The notes beneath the pieces are model-generated. The model searched no databases, was not told the origin of the DNA, and worked only from the letters and a program-made list of their open reading frames with translations. From Syntrophaceae bacterium (GTDB taxonomy: Bacteria > Desulfobacterota > BSN033 > UBA1163), in assembly GCA_013388645.1 (NCBI GenBank), contig JACAEV010000059.1, positions 1-35,028 on the forward strand: DNA of 35,028 nt, read 5' to 3'. The position numbers were made by a program, and so were the translations under genes. This document shows, in pieces, positions 1-8,173 of this stretch; within the stretch, counting starts at the first letter, position 1; every line of letters begins with the position of its first letter.

Positions 1-120
1 AATGTGTCGTTGACGGTGGAGTTGATTACGCCGATAGCGATGGAGAAGGAGTTGCGGTTTGCGATACGGGAGGGGGGTCGCACAGTGGGGGCCGGTGTGA
101 TCAGCGATGTCCTCGAATAG
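1..120 (+). CDS. tuf: Elongation factor Tu, C-terminal end (partial)
   Basis: Only the last 39 codons are in the window; the gene begins upstream. EF-Tu is the GTPase that delivers aminoacyl-tRNA to the ribosome, and this piece is the end of beta-barrel domain 3. The reading frame open from base 1 gives the familiar tail, with [24 protein letters not shown] and a terminal ISDVLE before TAG. Position directly ahead of rpmG, tRNA-Trp, secE and nusG is the classical arrangement in many proteobacteria, which supports the call beyond the short match. Confidence 0.93.
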   Translation, partial: NVSLTVELITPIAMEKELRFAIREGGRTVGAGVISDVLE

Positions 121-152
121 ACTGAAGGTGTCATTTTGTTTAGGAGTATTCA

Positions 153-302
153 ATGAGGAATATTTTAACTTTGTCCTGCACTGAATGTAAAAGGAGAAAT
201 TATTCTACGACAAAGAATAAAAGGACCACTCCGGATAAGTTGGAGTTCAGAAAATATTGTCGATTCTGTCGTAAACATACCGTTCATAAAGAAACCAAAT
301 AG
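153..302 (+). CDS. rpmG: Large ribosomal subunit protein L33
   Basis: A 49-codon gene for the small 50S protein L33, found at the E-site side of the ribosome. The protein is highly basic and starts [13 protein letters not shown]. It keeps both zinc-ribbon knuckles (CTEC near residues 9-12 and CRFC near 36-39), so it is the zinc-binding form of L33. The ATG at 153 follows a TAGGAG ribosome-binding site at 141-146. The end KHTVHKETK is typical. It lies 32 nt after tuf and 19 nt before tRNA-Trp, so it is probably cotranscribed with both. Confidence 0.95.
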   Translation: MRNILTLSCTECKRRNYSTTKNKRTTPDKLEFRKYCRFCRKHTVHKETK

Positions 303-321
303 ATTAATGGGAAGGAGAGAC

Positions 322-398
322 AGGCCAGTAGCTCTAACGGATAGAGCACCGGACTCCAAATCCGGGTGATGGGGGTTCAAATCCCTCCTGGCCTGCCA
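322..398 (+). tRNA. trnW: tRNA-Trp (anticodon CCA)
   Basis: A full cloverleaf can be drawn by hand. The acceptor stem is AGGCCAG (322-328) with CTGGCCT (388-394), the D stem GCTC/GAGC, and the anticodon stem CCGGA/TCCGG enclosing loop CTCCAAA with anticodon CCA at 356-358. The T arm has loop TTCAAAT. Discriminator G395 is followed by a genomically encoded CCA (396-398). A tRNA-Trp between rpmG and secE is a well-known arrangement. Confidence 0.96.
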
Positions 399-500
399 CG
401 TTTAGTATCGTGTATGGTCCGCTAAGCCCTCCATCAGGCACATGACCAGCCGGGGATCTTAAAAGGTTTATGACCATCCTCTGACTTCGGAATGGAATAA

Positions 501-719
501 ATGGAATTTTCAATCAAAGAAAAATTTGAAACGGCGAAACAATTTTTAAGGGAAGTAAGAACTGAATTGAAAAAGGTCACCTGGCCTTCGAGAAAGGATA
601 CCCTTTCTGGGACACTTGTTGTTCTGGTGGCTGTTTTCATCATTGCCGTCTTTTTAGGCATCGTCGATTCCGGTCTGTCGAATCTTATCAAGGAGTTATT
701 GAAGAGGGCGACCAGTTAG
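501..719 (+). CDS. secE: Preprotein translocase subunit SecE
   Basis: A 72-residue SecE, the small subunit that clamps SecY in the inner-membrane SecYEG protein-export channel. It has the short one-helix form: an amphipathic N-terminal helix (residues 4-24), the conserved hinge ELKKVTWPSR (22-31), then a single hydrophobic span of about residues 38-58. The size is normal for SecE with one transmembrane segment. The start ATG at 501 has a weak GGAA upstream. nusG follows 42 nt later, the standard secE-nusG order. Confidence 0.95.
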   Translation: MEFSIKEKFETAKQFLREVRTELKKVTWPSRKDTLSGTLVVLVAVFIIAVFLGIVDSGLSNLIKELLKRATS

Positions 720-761
720 AGGAAGTCGATTTTTCTTTCTTTTATGATAAGGGTATGAATT

Positions 762-1292
762 ATGGCGCAACAGTGGTATGTCGTACATACCTATTCGGGT
801 TTCGAGAATCGAGCCAAACAAAATTTGGAAGAACGGATTAAAAATCTCGGTAAGGGAGATTTTTTCTCAACCATTTTAGTTCCCACCGAGACAGTGGTGG
901 AGTTGGTGAAGGGAAAGAAAAAGACCTCCCAGAGAAAGATCTTTCCAGGATATATATTGGTGAAGATGGAATTAAACGAGGAGACATGGCATATCGTTAA
1001 GGACACACCCAAAATTACTGGTTTTGCTGGTGATGGGACGAAGCCGGTTCCCATTTCAGAGGGAGAAGTTGAAGAGATCTTGTCTCAAATGAAAGAGGGC
1101 GTTACGAAAGCCAAGCCCAAGGTTTCTTTTGGTGTTGGAGATAGCGTCCGAGTCATCGATGGTCCTTTTGTTAATTTTATTGGGACCATTGAGGAGGTCA
1201 AACCCGAAAAAAGGAAGTTGAAAGTATTGGTCTCCATTTTTGGAAGAGCCACTCCTGTTGAACTCGATTTTATTCAGGTCGAGAAGAATTAA
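762..1292 (+). CDS. nusG: Transcription termination/antitermination factor NusG
   Basis: A 176-residue NusG, the elongation factor that binds RNA polymerase through its N-terminal domain and Rho or ribosomal protein S10 through its C-terminal domain. The N-terminal domain opens with [11 protein letters not shown] (residues 5-15) and contains the conserved [12 protein letters not shown] (58-69). The C-terminal KOW domain spans about 123-176, with [12 protein letters not shown] and the following FIG. Length is usual. It is followed 24 nt later by rplK. Confidence 0.97.
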   Translation: MAQQWYVVHTYSGFENRAKQNLEERIKNLGKGDFFSTILVPTETVVELVKGKKKTSQRKIFPGYILVKMELNEETWHIVKDTPKITGFAGDGTKPVPISEGEVEEILSQMKEGVTKAKPKVSFGVGDSVRVIDGPFVNFIGTIEEVKPEKRKLKVLVSIFGRATPVELDFIQVEKN

Positions 1293-1316
1293 CGATCCTC
1301 GGATGAGGTGTGAATT

Positions 1317-1739
1317 ATGGCAAAAAAAATTGCAGCAATGGTAAAACTTCAAATTCAGGCAGGACAAGCTAACCCTTCTCCTCCTGTGGGGCCAGCTTTG
1401 GGACAGCATGGGGTCAACATTATGGAGTTCTGTAAATCCTTTAATGCTCGGACACAGGGACAGGAAGGAATGGTTATCCCCGTGGTGATTACTATTTATT
1501 CAGATCGGTCCTTCAGCTTTGTGACCAAAACTCCGCCCGCTTCCATCCTATTGAAGAAGGCAGCCAAAATTGTGAAGGGTTCTGGTGAACCCAATCGTAA
1601 TAAAGTGGGTAAGGTGACCCGAGATCAGATTCGCGAGATCGCGCAGATCAAGTTCAAGGATCTCAATGCCGTCGATATGGCAGGGGCGATCCGAACCGTC
1701 GAAGGGACAGCACGAAGCATGGGTCTGGAGGTTGTATAA
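1317..1739 (+). CDS. rplK: Large ribosomal subunit protein L11
   Basis: A 140-residue L11, which builds the GTPase-associated centre of the 50S subunit with the L10/L12 stalk and is needed for the RelA stringent response. The N-terminal domain shows [21 protein letters not shown] (in part, residues 10-30), with the flexible proline-rich turn that thiopeptide antibiotics contact. The C-terminal RNA-binding domain carries the [12 protein letters not shown] segment and a [10 protein letters not shown] end. It is separated from rplA by only 9 nt and is probably translationally coupled to it. Confidence 0.97.
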   Translation: MAKKIAAMVKLQIQAGQANPSPPVGPALGQHGVNIMEFCKSFNARTQGQEGMVIPVVITIYSDRSFSFVTKTPPASILLKKAAKIVKGSGEPNRNKVGKVTRDQIREIAQIKFKDLNAVDMAGAIRTVEGTARSMGLEVV

Positions 1740-1748
1740 GAGAGGATT

Positions 1749-2456
1749 ATGGCAAAAAGAGGAAAGAAATATATAGAGGCCAAAGCGAAAGTCGATCGAA
1801 CCAAGAGGTACGAACTGGGAGATGGAGTGAAACTCCTTTTGGAGACAGCGTATGCTAAATTTGATGAGGGAGTGGACCTTGCGATCCGTCTCGGGGTCGA
1901 CCCTAAGAAAGCAGACCAGATGGTTCGGGGGACCGTTGTTCTTCCCCATGGAACCGGCAAGAAGGTGAGGGTATTAGTCTTTGCCAAAGGGCAAAAAGAA
2001 AAAGAGGCATTGGAGGCAGGGGCCGATTTCGTCGGAGGAGAAGATCTCATCGAAAAAATTTCAAAGGGATGGCTCGAGTTTGATAAAGCCATTGCCACCC
2101 CAGATATGATGGGTTTGGTCAGCAAACTTGGAAAAATATTAGGACCTCGGGGGTTGATGCCCAACCCGAAGGTGGGCACTGTCACCTTCGATTTGGAAAA
2201 GGCTATAAAAGAGATTAAAGCGGGAAAAGTGGAGTTTAAGGTTGAAAAGGCAGGGGTGGTGCATGTCCCGGTGGGAAAGGTTTCTTTCGGATTTGACCGA
2301 TTATTAGAAAATATTAAAACGCTCTTGGAAGTGATCATTCGGGCGAAGCCACCTACCAGCAAAGGGATCTATTTGAAGAGCATCGCCTTGTCCACGACGA
2401 TGGGACCAGGAATCAAGATCGACCCACTCGATGTCCGAGGATTAATGAAATCATAG
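1749..2456 (+). CDS. rplA: Large ribosomal subunit protein L1
   Basis: A 235-residue L1, which forms the mobile L1 stalk of the 50S subunit and in many bacteria represses its own rplKA mRNA. Domain I is made of residues up to about 67 and from about 160 onward. Domain II is the Rossmann-like insertion in between, with RVLVFAKG (74-81), [10 protein letters not shown] (91-100), [15 protein letters not shown] (107-121) and [10 protein letters not shown] (135-144). The C-terminal [11 protein letters not shown] is the usual L1 signature. Domain II is of special interest because a second version is embedded in rpoB of this same cluster (4961-5227). Confidence 0.97.
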   Translation: MAKRGKKYIEAKAKVDRTKRYELGDGVKLLLETAYAKFDEGVDLAIRLGVDPKKADQMVRGTVVLPHGTGKKVRVLVFAKGQKEKEALEAGADFVGGEDLIEKISKGWLEFDKAIATPDMMGLVSKLGKILGPRGLMPNPKVGTVTFDLEKAIKEIKAGKVEFKVEKAGVVHVPVGKVSFGFDRLLENIKTLLEVIIRAKPPTSKGIYLKSIALSTTMGPGIKIDPLDVRGLMKS

Positions 2457-2493
2457 GAACGTCGACCGGATTCATCGCAGGAGGTAAATTTCA

Positions 2494-3042
2494 TTGAACC
2501 GAAAAGAGAAAGAACAGGTGATATCAGACCTCGGTGAACGGGTAAAAGGGCTTCAGGCTGCTGTTCTGACGAATTATCGAGGTCTCAATGTAGAGCAGAT
2601 CAATCATCTAAGACAGCGATTGAGGGAAGAGAAGATTTCCTACCACGTGGTGAAAAACACCTTAATCAAGCTGGCTGCAAAGGGAACGGATTTGGAAAAG
2701 TTGAATCAATATTTTCAAGGACCCACAGCTTTGGCGATTTCTTATGGAGACCCTGTTCTTTTAGCAAAGATTTTATCAGAGTTCATCAAAACCCAACCCT
2801 CTCTTGAGATCAAAGTCGGCCTTATTCAAGGGAAAGTGATCACGCCTGAAGAAGTAAAGACCTTGGCGACGATGCCCTCTCGAGAGGTGATTTTCAGTCA
2901 AATTTTAGGGGCGATTGAGGGAACAGCTCGTCAACTTGGGGCAGTCCTCTACTTGGCTCTTCAACAAGTGCTGGGGACCCTTCAGGCCAGAGTCGATCAG
3001 TTAAGCCAAGAAACTTCTGAAGAAAGGAAAACCGTTACGTGA
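2494..3042 (+). CDS. rplJ: Large ribosomal subunit protein L10
   Basis: A 182-residue L10, the base of the ribosomal stalk that binds 23S rRNA and carries several L7/L12 dimers. The N-terminal RNA-binding domain shows VLTNYRGLNVEQI and the YHVVKNTLIKLA segment. The C-terminal helix that anchors L7/L12 lies near residues 140-170. The start is TTG at 2494, supported by a strong AGGAGG-like site at 2479-2485 and by the normal protein start MNRKEKEQVI. The tail after residue 165 is hydrophilic and poorly conserved. Confidence 0.95.
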   Translation: MNRKEKEQVISDLGERVKGLQAAVLTNYRGLNVEQINHLRQRLREEKISYHVVKNTLIKLAAKGTDLEKLNQYFQGPTALAISYGDPVLLAKILSEFIKTQPSLEIKVGLIQGKVITPEEVKTLATMPSREVIFSQILGAIEGTARQLGAVLYLALQQVLGTLQARVDQLSQETSEERKTVT

Positions 3043-3046
3043 TCCT

Positions 3047-3089
3047 CCCCTTTTTACTTCCTTCTTCTTAGGAAGAGGAGAAAAAGGGG
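3047..3089 (+). promoter_or_regulatory. RNA hairpin between rplJ and rplL
   Basis: The 88-nt spacer between L10 and L7/L12 holds a two-tier inverted repeat. The outer arms are CCCCTTTTT (3047-3055) and AAAAAGGGG (3081-3089), and the inner arms TTCCT (3058-3062) and AGGAA (3070-3074). No U-run follows on the plus strand, so it is not an ordinary terminator for this operon. It could slow or process the mRNA, or protect the rplL part, which must be translated about four times more than rplJ. The function is inferred only. Confidence 0.5.
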
Positions 3090-3130
3090 AAGACTGAATA
3101 TAAAGAGAATGAAAATAGGAGGATTTTTCA

Positions 3131-3520
3131 ATGGCCGATATCCAAAAAATTGCTGAAGAAATTAGTAGCCTGACGTTGTTAGAAGCTCGTGATCTCGTGA
3201 AGACCCTTGAAGAAAAATTGGGGGTCAAAGCCACCGCACCCATGGCGATGGCGGCCATGCCAGCTGCCGGAATGGCCGCAGGGGCAGAAACAGCTGCGGC
3301 TGAAGAGAAAACAGAATTTGATGTCATCCTGACGGGCTTTGGTGACAAGAAAATCCAAGTCATTAAGGTAGTCAGAGAACTGACCGGTTTGGGTTTGAAA
3401 GAAGCGAAAGACCTTGTTGAAGGTGTCCCCAAGCCTGTGAAAGAGGGGGTTTCGAAGGATGAAGCCGCCAGTATGAAGAAGAAGTTAGAAGAGGCTGGGG
3501 GATCCGTCGAAGTCAAGTAG
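3131..3520 (+). CDS. rplL: Large ribosomal subunit protein L7/L12
   Basis: A 129-residue L7/L12, the multicopy stalk protein that recruits translation GTPases. The N-terminal dimerization helices span about residues 1-35. A hinge rich in Ala, Met and Gly follows (about 36-58). The C-terminal domain is conserved, with [32 protein letters not shown] and the closing [10 protein letters not shown]. The ATG at 3131 has an AGGAGG site at 3117-3122. Size and layout are standard. Confidence 0.97.
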   Translation: MADIQKIAEEISSLTLLEARDLVKTLEEKLGVKATAPMAMAAMPAAGMAAGAETAAAEEKTEFDVILTGFGDKKIQVIKVVRELTGLGLKEAKDLVEGVPKPVKEGVSKDEAASMKKKLEEAGGSVEVK

Positions 3521-3539
3521 GAAAATAGTTCAACGTGTT

Positions 3540-3559
3540 GAGGGACATTGTTGTCTCTT
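3540..3559 (+). promoter_or_regulatory. Short hairpin in the rplL-rpoB spacer
   Basis: AGGGACA (3541-3547) and TGTCTCT (3552-3558) form a seven-pair stem with one G-T pair and a four-base loop. A further wobble pair is possible at 3540/3559. The rplL-rpoB gap (3521-3634) is where Escherichia coli has a partial attenuator and an RNase III site that lower rpoBC relative to ribosomal protein expression. A similar role is possible here, but the stem is modest. Confidence 0.3.
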
Positions 3560-3634
3560 CTCAGAAGGACAAAAAGGAATTTTAGGGGAGGTCCGAATGG
3601 GAGGGGACTTTCTATTTAAGGGAGAGGAGTGATT

Positions 3635-6600
3635 ATGGCTAGCGTTGTCCCTGTTTATCGAAGATACCGTAAGAACTTTTCAAAAATAAAAGAGGTGTTA
3701 GAGATCTCCAATCTCATCGAGGTTCAAAAGAGATCCTACGAGCAGTTTCTGCAAGCGAATGTGGATCCGGACAAACGGGAACCCATTGGACTTCAGGCGG
3801 TCTTTAAAACAGTTTTCCCCATCAAAGATTTTTATGAAACGGCTTCCCTTGAATTTGTCAATTACCGTCTTACCGAGCCGAAATATGATGTTGAGGAATG
3901 TTTGTTAAGGGGGATGACCTATGCGGCTCCTATTAAAGTGACGGTTCGCTTAGTGGTCTGGGATGTGAATGAAGAGACCAAAGCGAGGAGCATCAAGGCC
4001 GTCAAGGAACAAGAGGTCTATTTTGGTGAGATCCCTCTTATGACCGAAAACGGAACCTTCATCGTGAACGGCACGGAGCGGGTGATCGTCAGCCAGCTTC
4101 ATCGTTCCCCCGGCGTTTTCTTTGATCAGGATCAAATCAAACCCCACGGCGGTGGAAAGACCTTCTATTATGCCAGGATCATCCCTTATCGTGGTTCCTG
4201 GATTGATTTTGAATTTGATCAGAAGGATCTCCTCTATGTTCGAATCGACCGACGTCGAAAAATTCCTGTGACCGTCCTCCTTCGGGCCCTTAAATATACT
4301 GGAGAAGAGCTCCTGGACTTTTTCTATTATAAGGAGAAGGTTCTTATTCGAAAAGGAAAATTCCAAAAGGAGATTTCGAAAGAGGTGTTGGTGGGGCAGA
4401 AGGCGACCTCTGATATCCTGGATCCGGAGACCCATAAGATCATCCTAAAAAAGCATCGTCGAATCACGGAAGAGTCATTTAGAAAATTGGAGTTGGCCAA
4501 GATCAATACCATTTCAGTCGAGCCCCAAGATTTAATCGGGCGGTATCTGGCTAAGGACGTAGTGGACCCTGAAACCGGAGAGGTCATCGCCGAATGCAAT
4601 GATGAGGTTACAGAAAAACTTTTAGAAGAGATGAAGGAGAGAAAAGTTGAAACCTTTGACATTCTCTTTATTGACAACATCAATGTGAGTTCTTCCTTAA
4701 GGGATACCTTGGTGGTCGATAAGATTGGATTGACCCAAGAAGAGAGGCAAAAGCTCGCGGAATCCGACTCTGAAAAATCAATCCGGGAGAGGGAGTCTGA
4801 AAGGGCCCTCATTGATATCTATAAAAGACTTCGTCCTGGAGACCCCCCTACCGTAGAGACAGCCATTGGACTCTTCTACAACCTTTTCTTTAATTCCGAG
4901 CGGTATGATCTCTCCAAGGTGGGGAGAATGAAGTTAAATCATAAACTTGGATTGAAAGGAAATCCCCCTCGGGTGCTGGTTTTCACTGAAAAATGGAAGA
5001 AAGAGGCATTGCACTCTGGAGCGATCTATGTAGGGGGAAAGGAACTGGTAGATCGGATTCAAGGGGGATGGCTTGATTTTGATGAGGCCATCGCGACTCC
5101 AGAAATGATGGAGGAGATTCAACGTGTTGCTAAGATCCTTCATCCTATTGGACTGATGCCTTCTTTGAAGGATGGGACCATCACGGATGATGTGCAAGGA
5201 AAGATTCGAAAGATTCTGGAGGACGAAAAGACCACCCTGAGGCGAAGAGATATCCTGGAAGTCGTGAAATATTTAATTAAATTGAAGGATGGTCAAGGGG
5301 CTGTGGATGATATCGATCATTTGGGAAACCGTCGGGTTCGGACCGTTGGGGAGCTTTTGGAAAATCAATATCACATTGGACTGGTAAGGATTGAGAGAGC
5401 GATCAAGGAGCGCATGAGCCTTCAAGATGTCGAAACATTGATGCCCCATGATCTGATCAACTCTAAGCCTCTTTCTGCCGTGATCAAAGAGTTTTTTGGT
5501 TCGAGTCAGCTTTCCCAGTTTATGGATCAAACCAACCCTCTCTCAGAGATCACCCACAAACGGCGACTTTCGGCTTTAGGACCTGGGGGACTTACCCGGG
5601 AAAGGGCAGGATTTGAAGTAAGAGATGTTCATCCCACCCATTATGGTCGAATCTGTCCGATCGAAACCCCAGAAGGTCCGAACATTGGATTGATTACCTC
5701 TCTCAGCACCTATGCGCGTGTCAATGACTATGGATTTATTGAGACGCCTTATCGTGAAGTGATCAATGGGAAGGTCACCAACAACATCCGATATCTCTTT
5801 GCACTGGACGAAGAGGAGGAGGTGGAGGGACAAAAGCCTGCTATCGCTCAAGCGAATGTACCCATCGATCGAGAAGGGAAATTCCTCAACCCTCTCATCT
5901 CCGCTCGAAGAGGTGGAGAGTTTGTGATGCTTAAGCCTGAGGAGATTCGGTATATGGACGTTTCTCCAAAACAGTTGGTGAGCGTGGCGACTTCTCTCAT
6001 TCCTTTTTTAGAAAATGATGATGCCAATCGAGCCTTGATGGGATCGAATATGCAACGTCAGGCCGTTCCTCTTTTGAAGACGGATGCCCCCTTAATTGGG
6101 ACAGGGATGGAGGCCATTGTGGCGAGAGATTCAGGGGTCACTGTCGTAGCGAAGAGAGATGGCATCGTTGAGGACGTGGATGCATCGCGAATCGTCATCC
6201 GGACTGATGAGGATGGTCAGAAACAGGATGACCCAGGCGTGGACATCTATACTTTAATCAAATATAAGCGATCCAATCAAAATACCTGCATCAATCAGAG
6301 GCCCATCGTTCGCGTTGGAGAACGCGTGAAGAAGGGAGAAGTGATTGCAGATGGGCCAGCCACAGATATGGGAGAACTCGCATTGGGAAGGAATGTTCTG
6401 GTCGCCTTCATGCCTTGGGGAGGATATAACTTTGAAGATTCCATTCTCATTAGCGAAAAGTTATTAAAAGAGGATACCTACACCTCCATCCATATTGAAG
6501 AATTGGAGTGTGTCGCACGGGATACGAAGTTGGGAAAAGAAGAGATCACCTGTGATATCCCCAATGCGGGGGAGGAGGCATTAAAGGATCTCGATGAAAG

Positions 6601-8095
6601 TGGGATCATCCGAATTGGAGCCGAGGTCAAACCTGGGGACATTCTCGTCGGCAAAGTGACCCCAAAGGGAGAGACCCAACTCTCACCAGAGGAGAAACTC
6701 CTTCGGGCCATTTTTGGCGAAAAGGCTGGAGATGTTCGGGACACCTCTTTGAAAGTTCCCCATGGCATTGAAGGGATCGTCATCGATGCAAAAGTGTTCT
6801 CCCGAAAAGGACAAGAAAGAGACGAGAGGACTAAAGCGATTGAAGATCAAGAAAAGGCCAGGTTATTAAAAAATCAAGCAGATGAAATCCGGATTATCCA
6901 AAACAGTACCAGGAGGAAGATCGGAAAGTATTTAATTGGTAAACGATCCCCTCACAAAATTGCAGATGAAAAGAAAAACCGAGTTTATTTAGAGGCGAAG
7001 GAACGGATCAAGGAAGAACACCTTTTTGCCATTCCTTTTGATCGACTCAAAGAGATCGATGTGATCGAAGGGAAGAGGGTTCTCCCTGAGGTTCATCGCT
7101 TTCTGGATCACGCGGAACTTCAGATCAATGTGGTAAAGGGGGTTTTTGGGGATAAATTGGCCAAATTGAAGAGAGGAGATGAACTGGCTCCTGGCGTCAT
7201 CAAAACGGTTAAGGTGTACATTGCCATGAAACGGAAACTCTCCGTCGGCGATAAAATGTCCGGACGCCATGGAAACAAAGGGATCATTTCTCGGATTCTT
7301 CCTGAAGAGGATATGCCTTATTTAGAGGATGGGACGCCGGTGGAGATTATCCTCAATCCATTGGGTGTCCCCTCACGAATGAATGTGGGGCAGATCCTTG
7401 AAACCCATTTGGGTTGGGCGGCCAAGGGCTTGGGCTGGAAGATCGAGGAATATTTACAAAAACATTTTAACCCCAAATTGCTTCGGAGGAGAATTAAAGA
7501 GATCTATTCTTCAAAAGAAGTGAATGAATTTCTGGAGCACGCGACGGATGATGAGATTATTGAGTTAGCCCGAAAACTCGGTCAGGGGATTTTTGTTTCT
7601 GTCCCTGTCTTTGATGGGGCCTCGGAAGAGGAGATTAAAGATTTACTGAAGAAAGCGGAGCTTCCCACCACTGGGCAGACGATCCTCTACGATGGAAGGA
7701 CAGGAGATCCCTTCCACCAGAAAGTGACGGTGGGCTTTATGTATCTCCTCAAATTACATCACTTGGTGGACGATAAGATTCATGCCCGATCCATCGGTCC
7801 TTATTCTCTGGTGACTCAACAACCCTTGGGAGGCAAAGCGCAATTCGGGGGTCAACGGTTAGGAGAGATGGAGGTTTGGGCCTTGGAGGCCTATGGAGCC
7901 GCTCATTCCTTACAAGAGTTCTTAACGGTGAAGTCGGACGATGTGGCAGGAAGGACCCGCGTCTATGAGGCGATTGTCAAAGGAGAACATACCTTGGAGC
8001 CGGGACTTCCGGAATCTTTCAATGTTTTGGTCAAAGAGTTACAGAGTCTTTGTTTAGATACCGAATTGATCGAGGAAAAACGAGAAGAACTTTGA
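3635..8095 (+). CDS. rpoB: RNA polymerase beta subunit with an L1-like insertion
   Basis: The beta subunit of RNA polymerase, 1486 residues from the ATG at 3635. A GTG two codons earlier is in frame but lies inside the GGAGAGGAG ribosome-binding site, so I prefer the ATG. The family core is intact: the rifampicin region [13 protein letters not shown] with Asp about 631, then [13 protein letters not shown]; the [24 protein letters not shown] segment near the end (in part); and the clamp-forming C-terminus. The protein is well over 100 residues longer than the Escherichia coli subunit (1342). About 89 of these extra residues are a block between [11 protein letters not shown] (430-440) and [10 protein letters not shown] (533-542) that resembles domain II of ribosomal protein L1 (see the separate entry). 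All rifampicin-site residues I checked are the sensitive type. Confidence 0.98.
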   Translation: MASVVPVYRRYRKNFSKIKEVLEISNLIEVQKRSYEQFLQANVDPDKREPIGLQAVFKTVFPIKDFYETASLEFVNYRLTEPKYDVEECLLRGMTYAAPIKVTVRLVVWDVNEETKARSIKAVKEQEVYFGEIPLMTENGTFIVNGTERVIVSQLHRSPGVFFDQDQIKPHGGGKTFYYARIIPYRGSWIDFEFDQKDLLYVRIDRRRKIPVTVLLRALKYTGEELLDFFYYKEKVLIRKGKFQKEISKEVLVGQKATSDILDPETHKIILKKHRRITEESFRKLELAKINTISVEPQDLIGRYLAKDVVDPETGEVIAECNDEVTEKLLEEMKERKVETFDILFIDNINVSSSLRDTLVVDKIGLTQEERQKLAESDSEKSIRERESERALIDIYKRLRPGDPPTVETAIGLFYNLFFNSERYDLSKVGRMKLNHKLGLKGNPPRVLVFTEKWKKEALHSGAIYVGGKELVDRIQGGWLDFDEAIATPEMMEEIQRVAKILHPIGLMPSLKDGTITDDVQGKIRKILEDEKTTLRRRDILEVVKYLIKLKDGQGAVDDIDHLGNRRVRTVGELLENQYHIGLVRIERAIKERMSLQDVETLMPHDLINSKPLSAVIKEFFGSSQLSQFMDQTNPLSEITHKRRLSALGPGGLTRERAGFEVRDVHPTHYGRICPIETPEGPNIGLITSLSTYARVNDYGFIETPYREVINGKVTNNIRYLFALDEEEEVEGQKPAIAQANVPIDREGKFLNPLISARRGGEFVMLKPEEIRYMDVSPKQLVSVATSLIPFLENDDANRALMGSNMQRQAVPLLKTDAPLIGTGMEAIVARDSGVTVVAKRDGIVEDVDASRIVIRTDEDGQKQDDPGVDIYTLIKYKRSNQNTCINQRPIVRVGERVKKGEVIADGPATDMGELALGRNVLVAFMPWGGYNFEDSILISEKLLKEDTYTSIHIEELECVARDTKLGKEEITCDIPNAGEEALKDLDESGIIRIGAEVKPGDILVGKVTPKGETQLSPEEKLLRAIFGEKAGDVRDTSLKVPHGIEGIVIDAKVFSRKGQERDERTKAIEDQEKARLLKNQADEIRIIQNSTRRKIGKYLIGKRSPHKIADEKKNRVYLEAKERIKEEHLFAIPFDRLKEIDVIEGKRVLPEVHRFLDHAELQINVVKGVFGDKLAKLKRGDELAPGVIKTVKVYIAMKRKLSVGDKMSGRHGNKGIISRILPEEDMPYLEDGTPVEIILNPLGVPSRMNVGQILETHLGWAAKGLGWKIEEYLQKHFNPKLLRRRIKEIYSSKEVNEFLEHATDDEIIELARKLGQGIFVSVPVFDGASEEEIKDLLKKAELPTTGQTILYDGRTGDPFHQKVTVGFMYLLKLHHLVDDKIHARSIGPYSLVTQQPLGGKAQFGGQRLGEMEVWALEAYGAAHSLQEFLTVKSDDVAGRTRVYEAIVKGEHTLEPGLPESFNVLVKELQSLCLDTELIEEKREEL
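4961..5227 (+). other. Insertion in RpoB resembling ribosomal protein L1 domain II
   Basis: Residues about 443-531 of RpoB align with residues about 73-155 of the L1 protein encoded at 1749-2456. Shared blocks in order are RVLVF; KEAL; GA then VGG; GW-L-FD-AIATP-MM; KIL-P-GLMP; and K-GT-T. By hand I count about 44 identical residues over 82 with a single one-residue gap. The block sits where Escherichia coli beta has only about a dozen residues (near 408-420, by my own count), in the beta lobe just before the fork and rifampicin regions. L1 domain II is itself a domain inserted between two strands of domain I with its ends close together, so it is well suited to be moved. The frame is open throughout and RpoB resumes its normal sequence on both sides. 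Confidence 0.88.
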
Positions 8096-8102
8096 TCGTA
8101 CA

Positions 8103-8152
8103 ATGAACCATGAACGACGAACGATGAACGATTCATCGTTTATTGTTCATCG
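8103..8152 (+). repeat. Heptamer tandem repeat forming a hairpin before rpoC
   Basis: Four tandem 7-mers, ATGAACC, ATGAACG, ACGAACG and ATGAACG, run from 8103 to 8130. They are followed by an inverted set, TTCATCG, TTTATTG and TTCATCG (8132-8152). The centre pairs perfectly (CGATGAA 8122-8128 with TTCATCG 8132-8138), and the arms continue outward with a few mismatches to about 8108/8152. The element fills the rpoB-rpoC spacer, and the rpoC ribosome-binding site begins only about 8 nt after it. It may be a mobile short repeat tolerated here or a translational control hairpin. Confidence 0.75.
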
Positions 8153-8173
8153 TCTTAAAAAAGGAGGAAGACC

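Noticed and set aside
3629-3637. GTG at 3629 as the rpoB start
   Set aside because: It lies within the GGAGAGGAG ribosome-binding site; the ATG at 3635 has proper spacing and fits the family start better.
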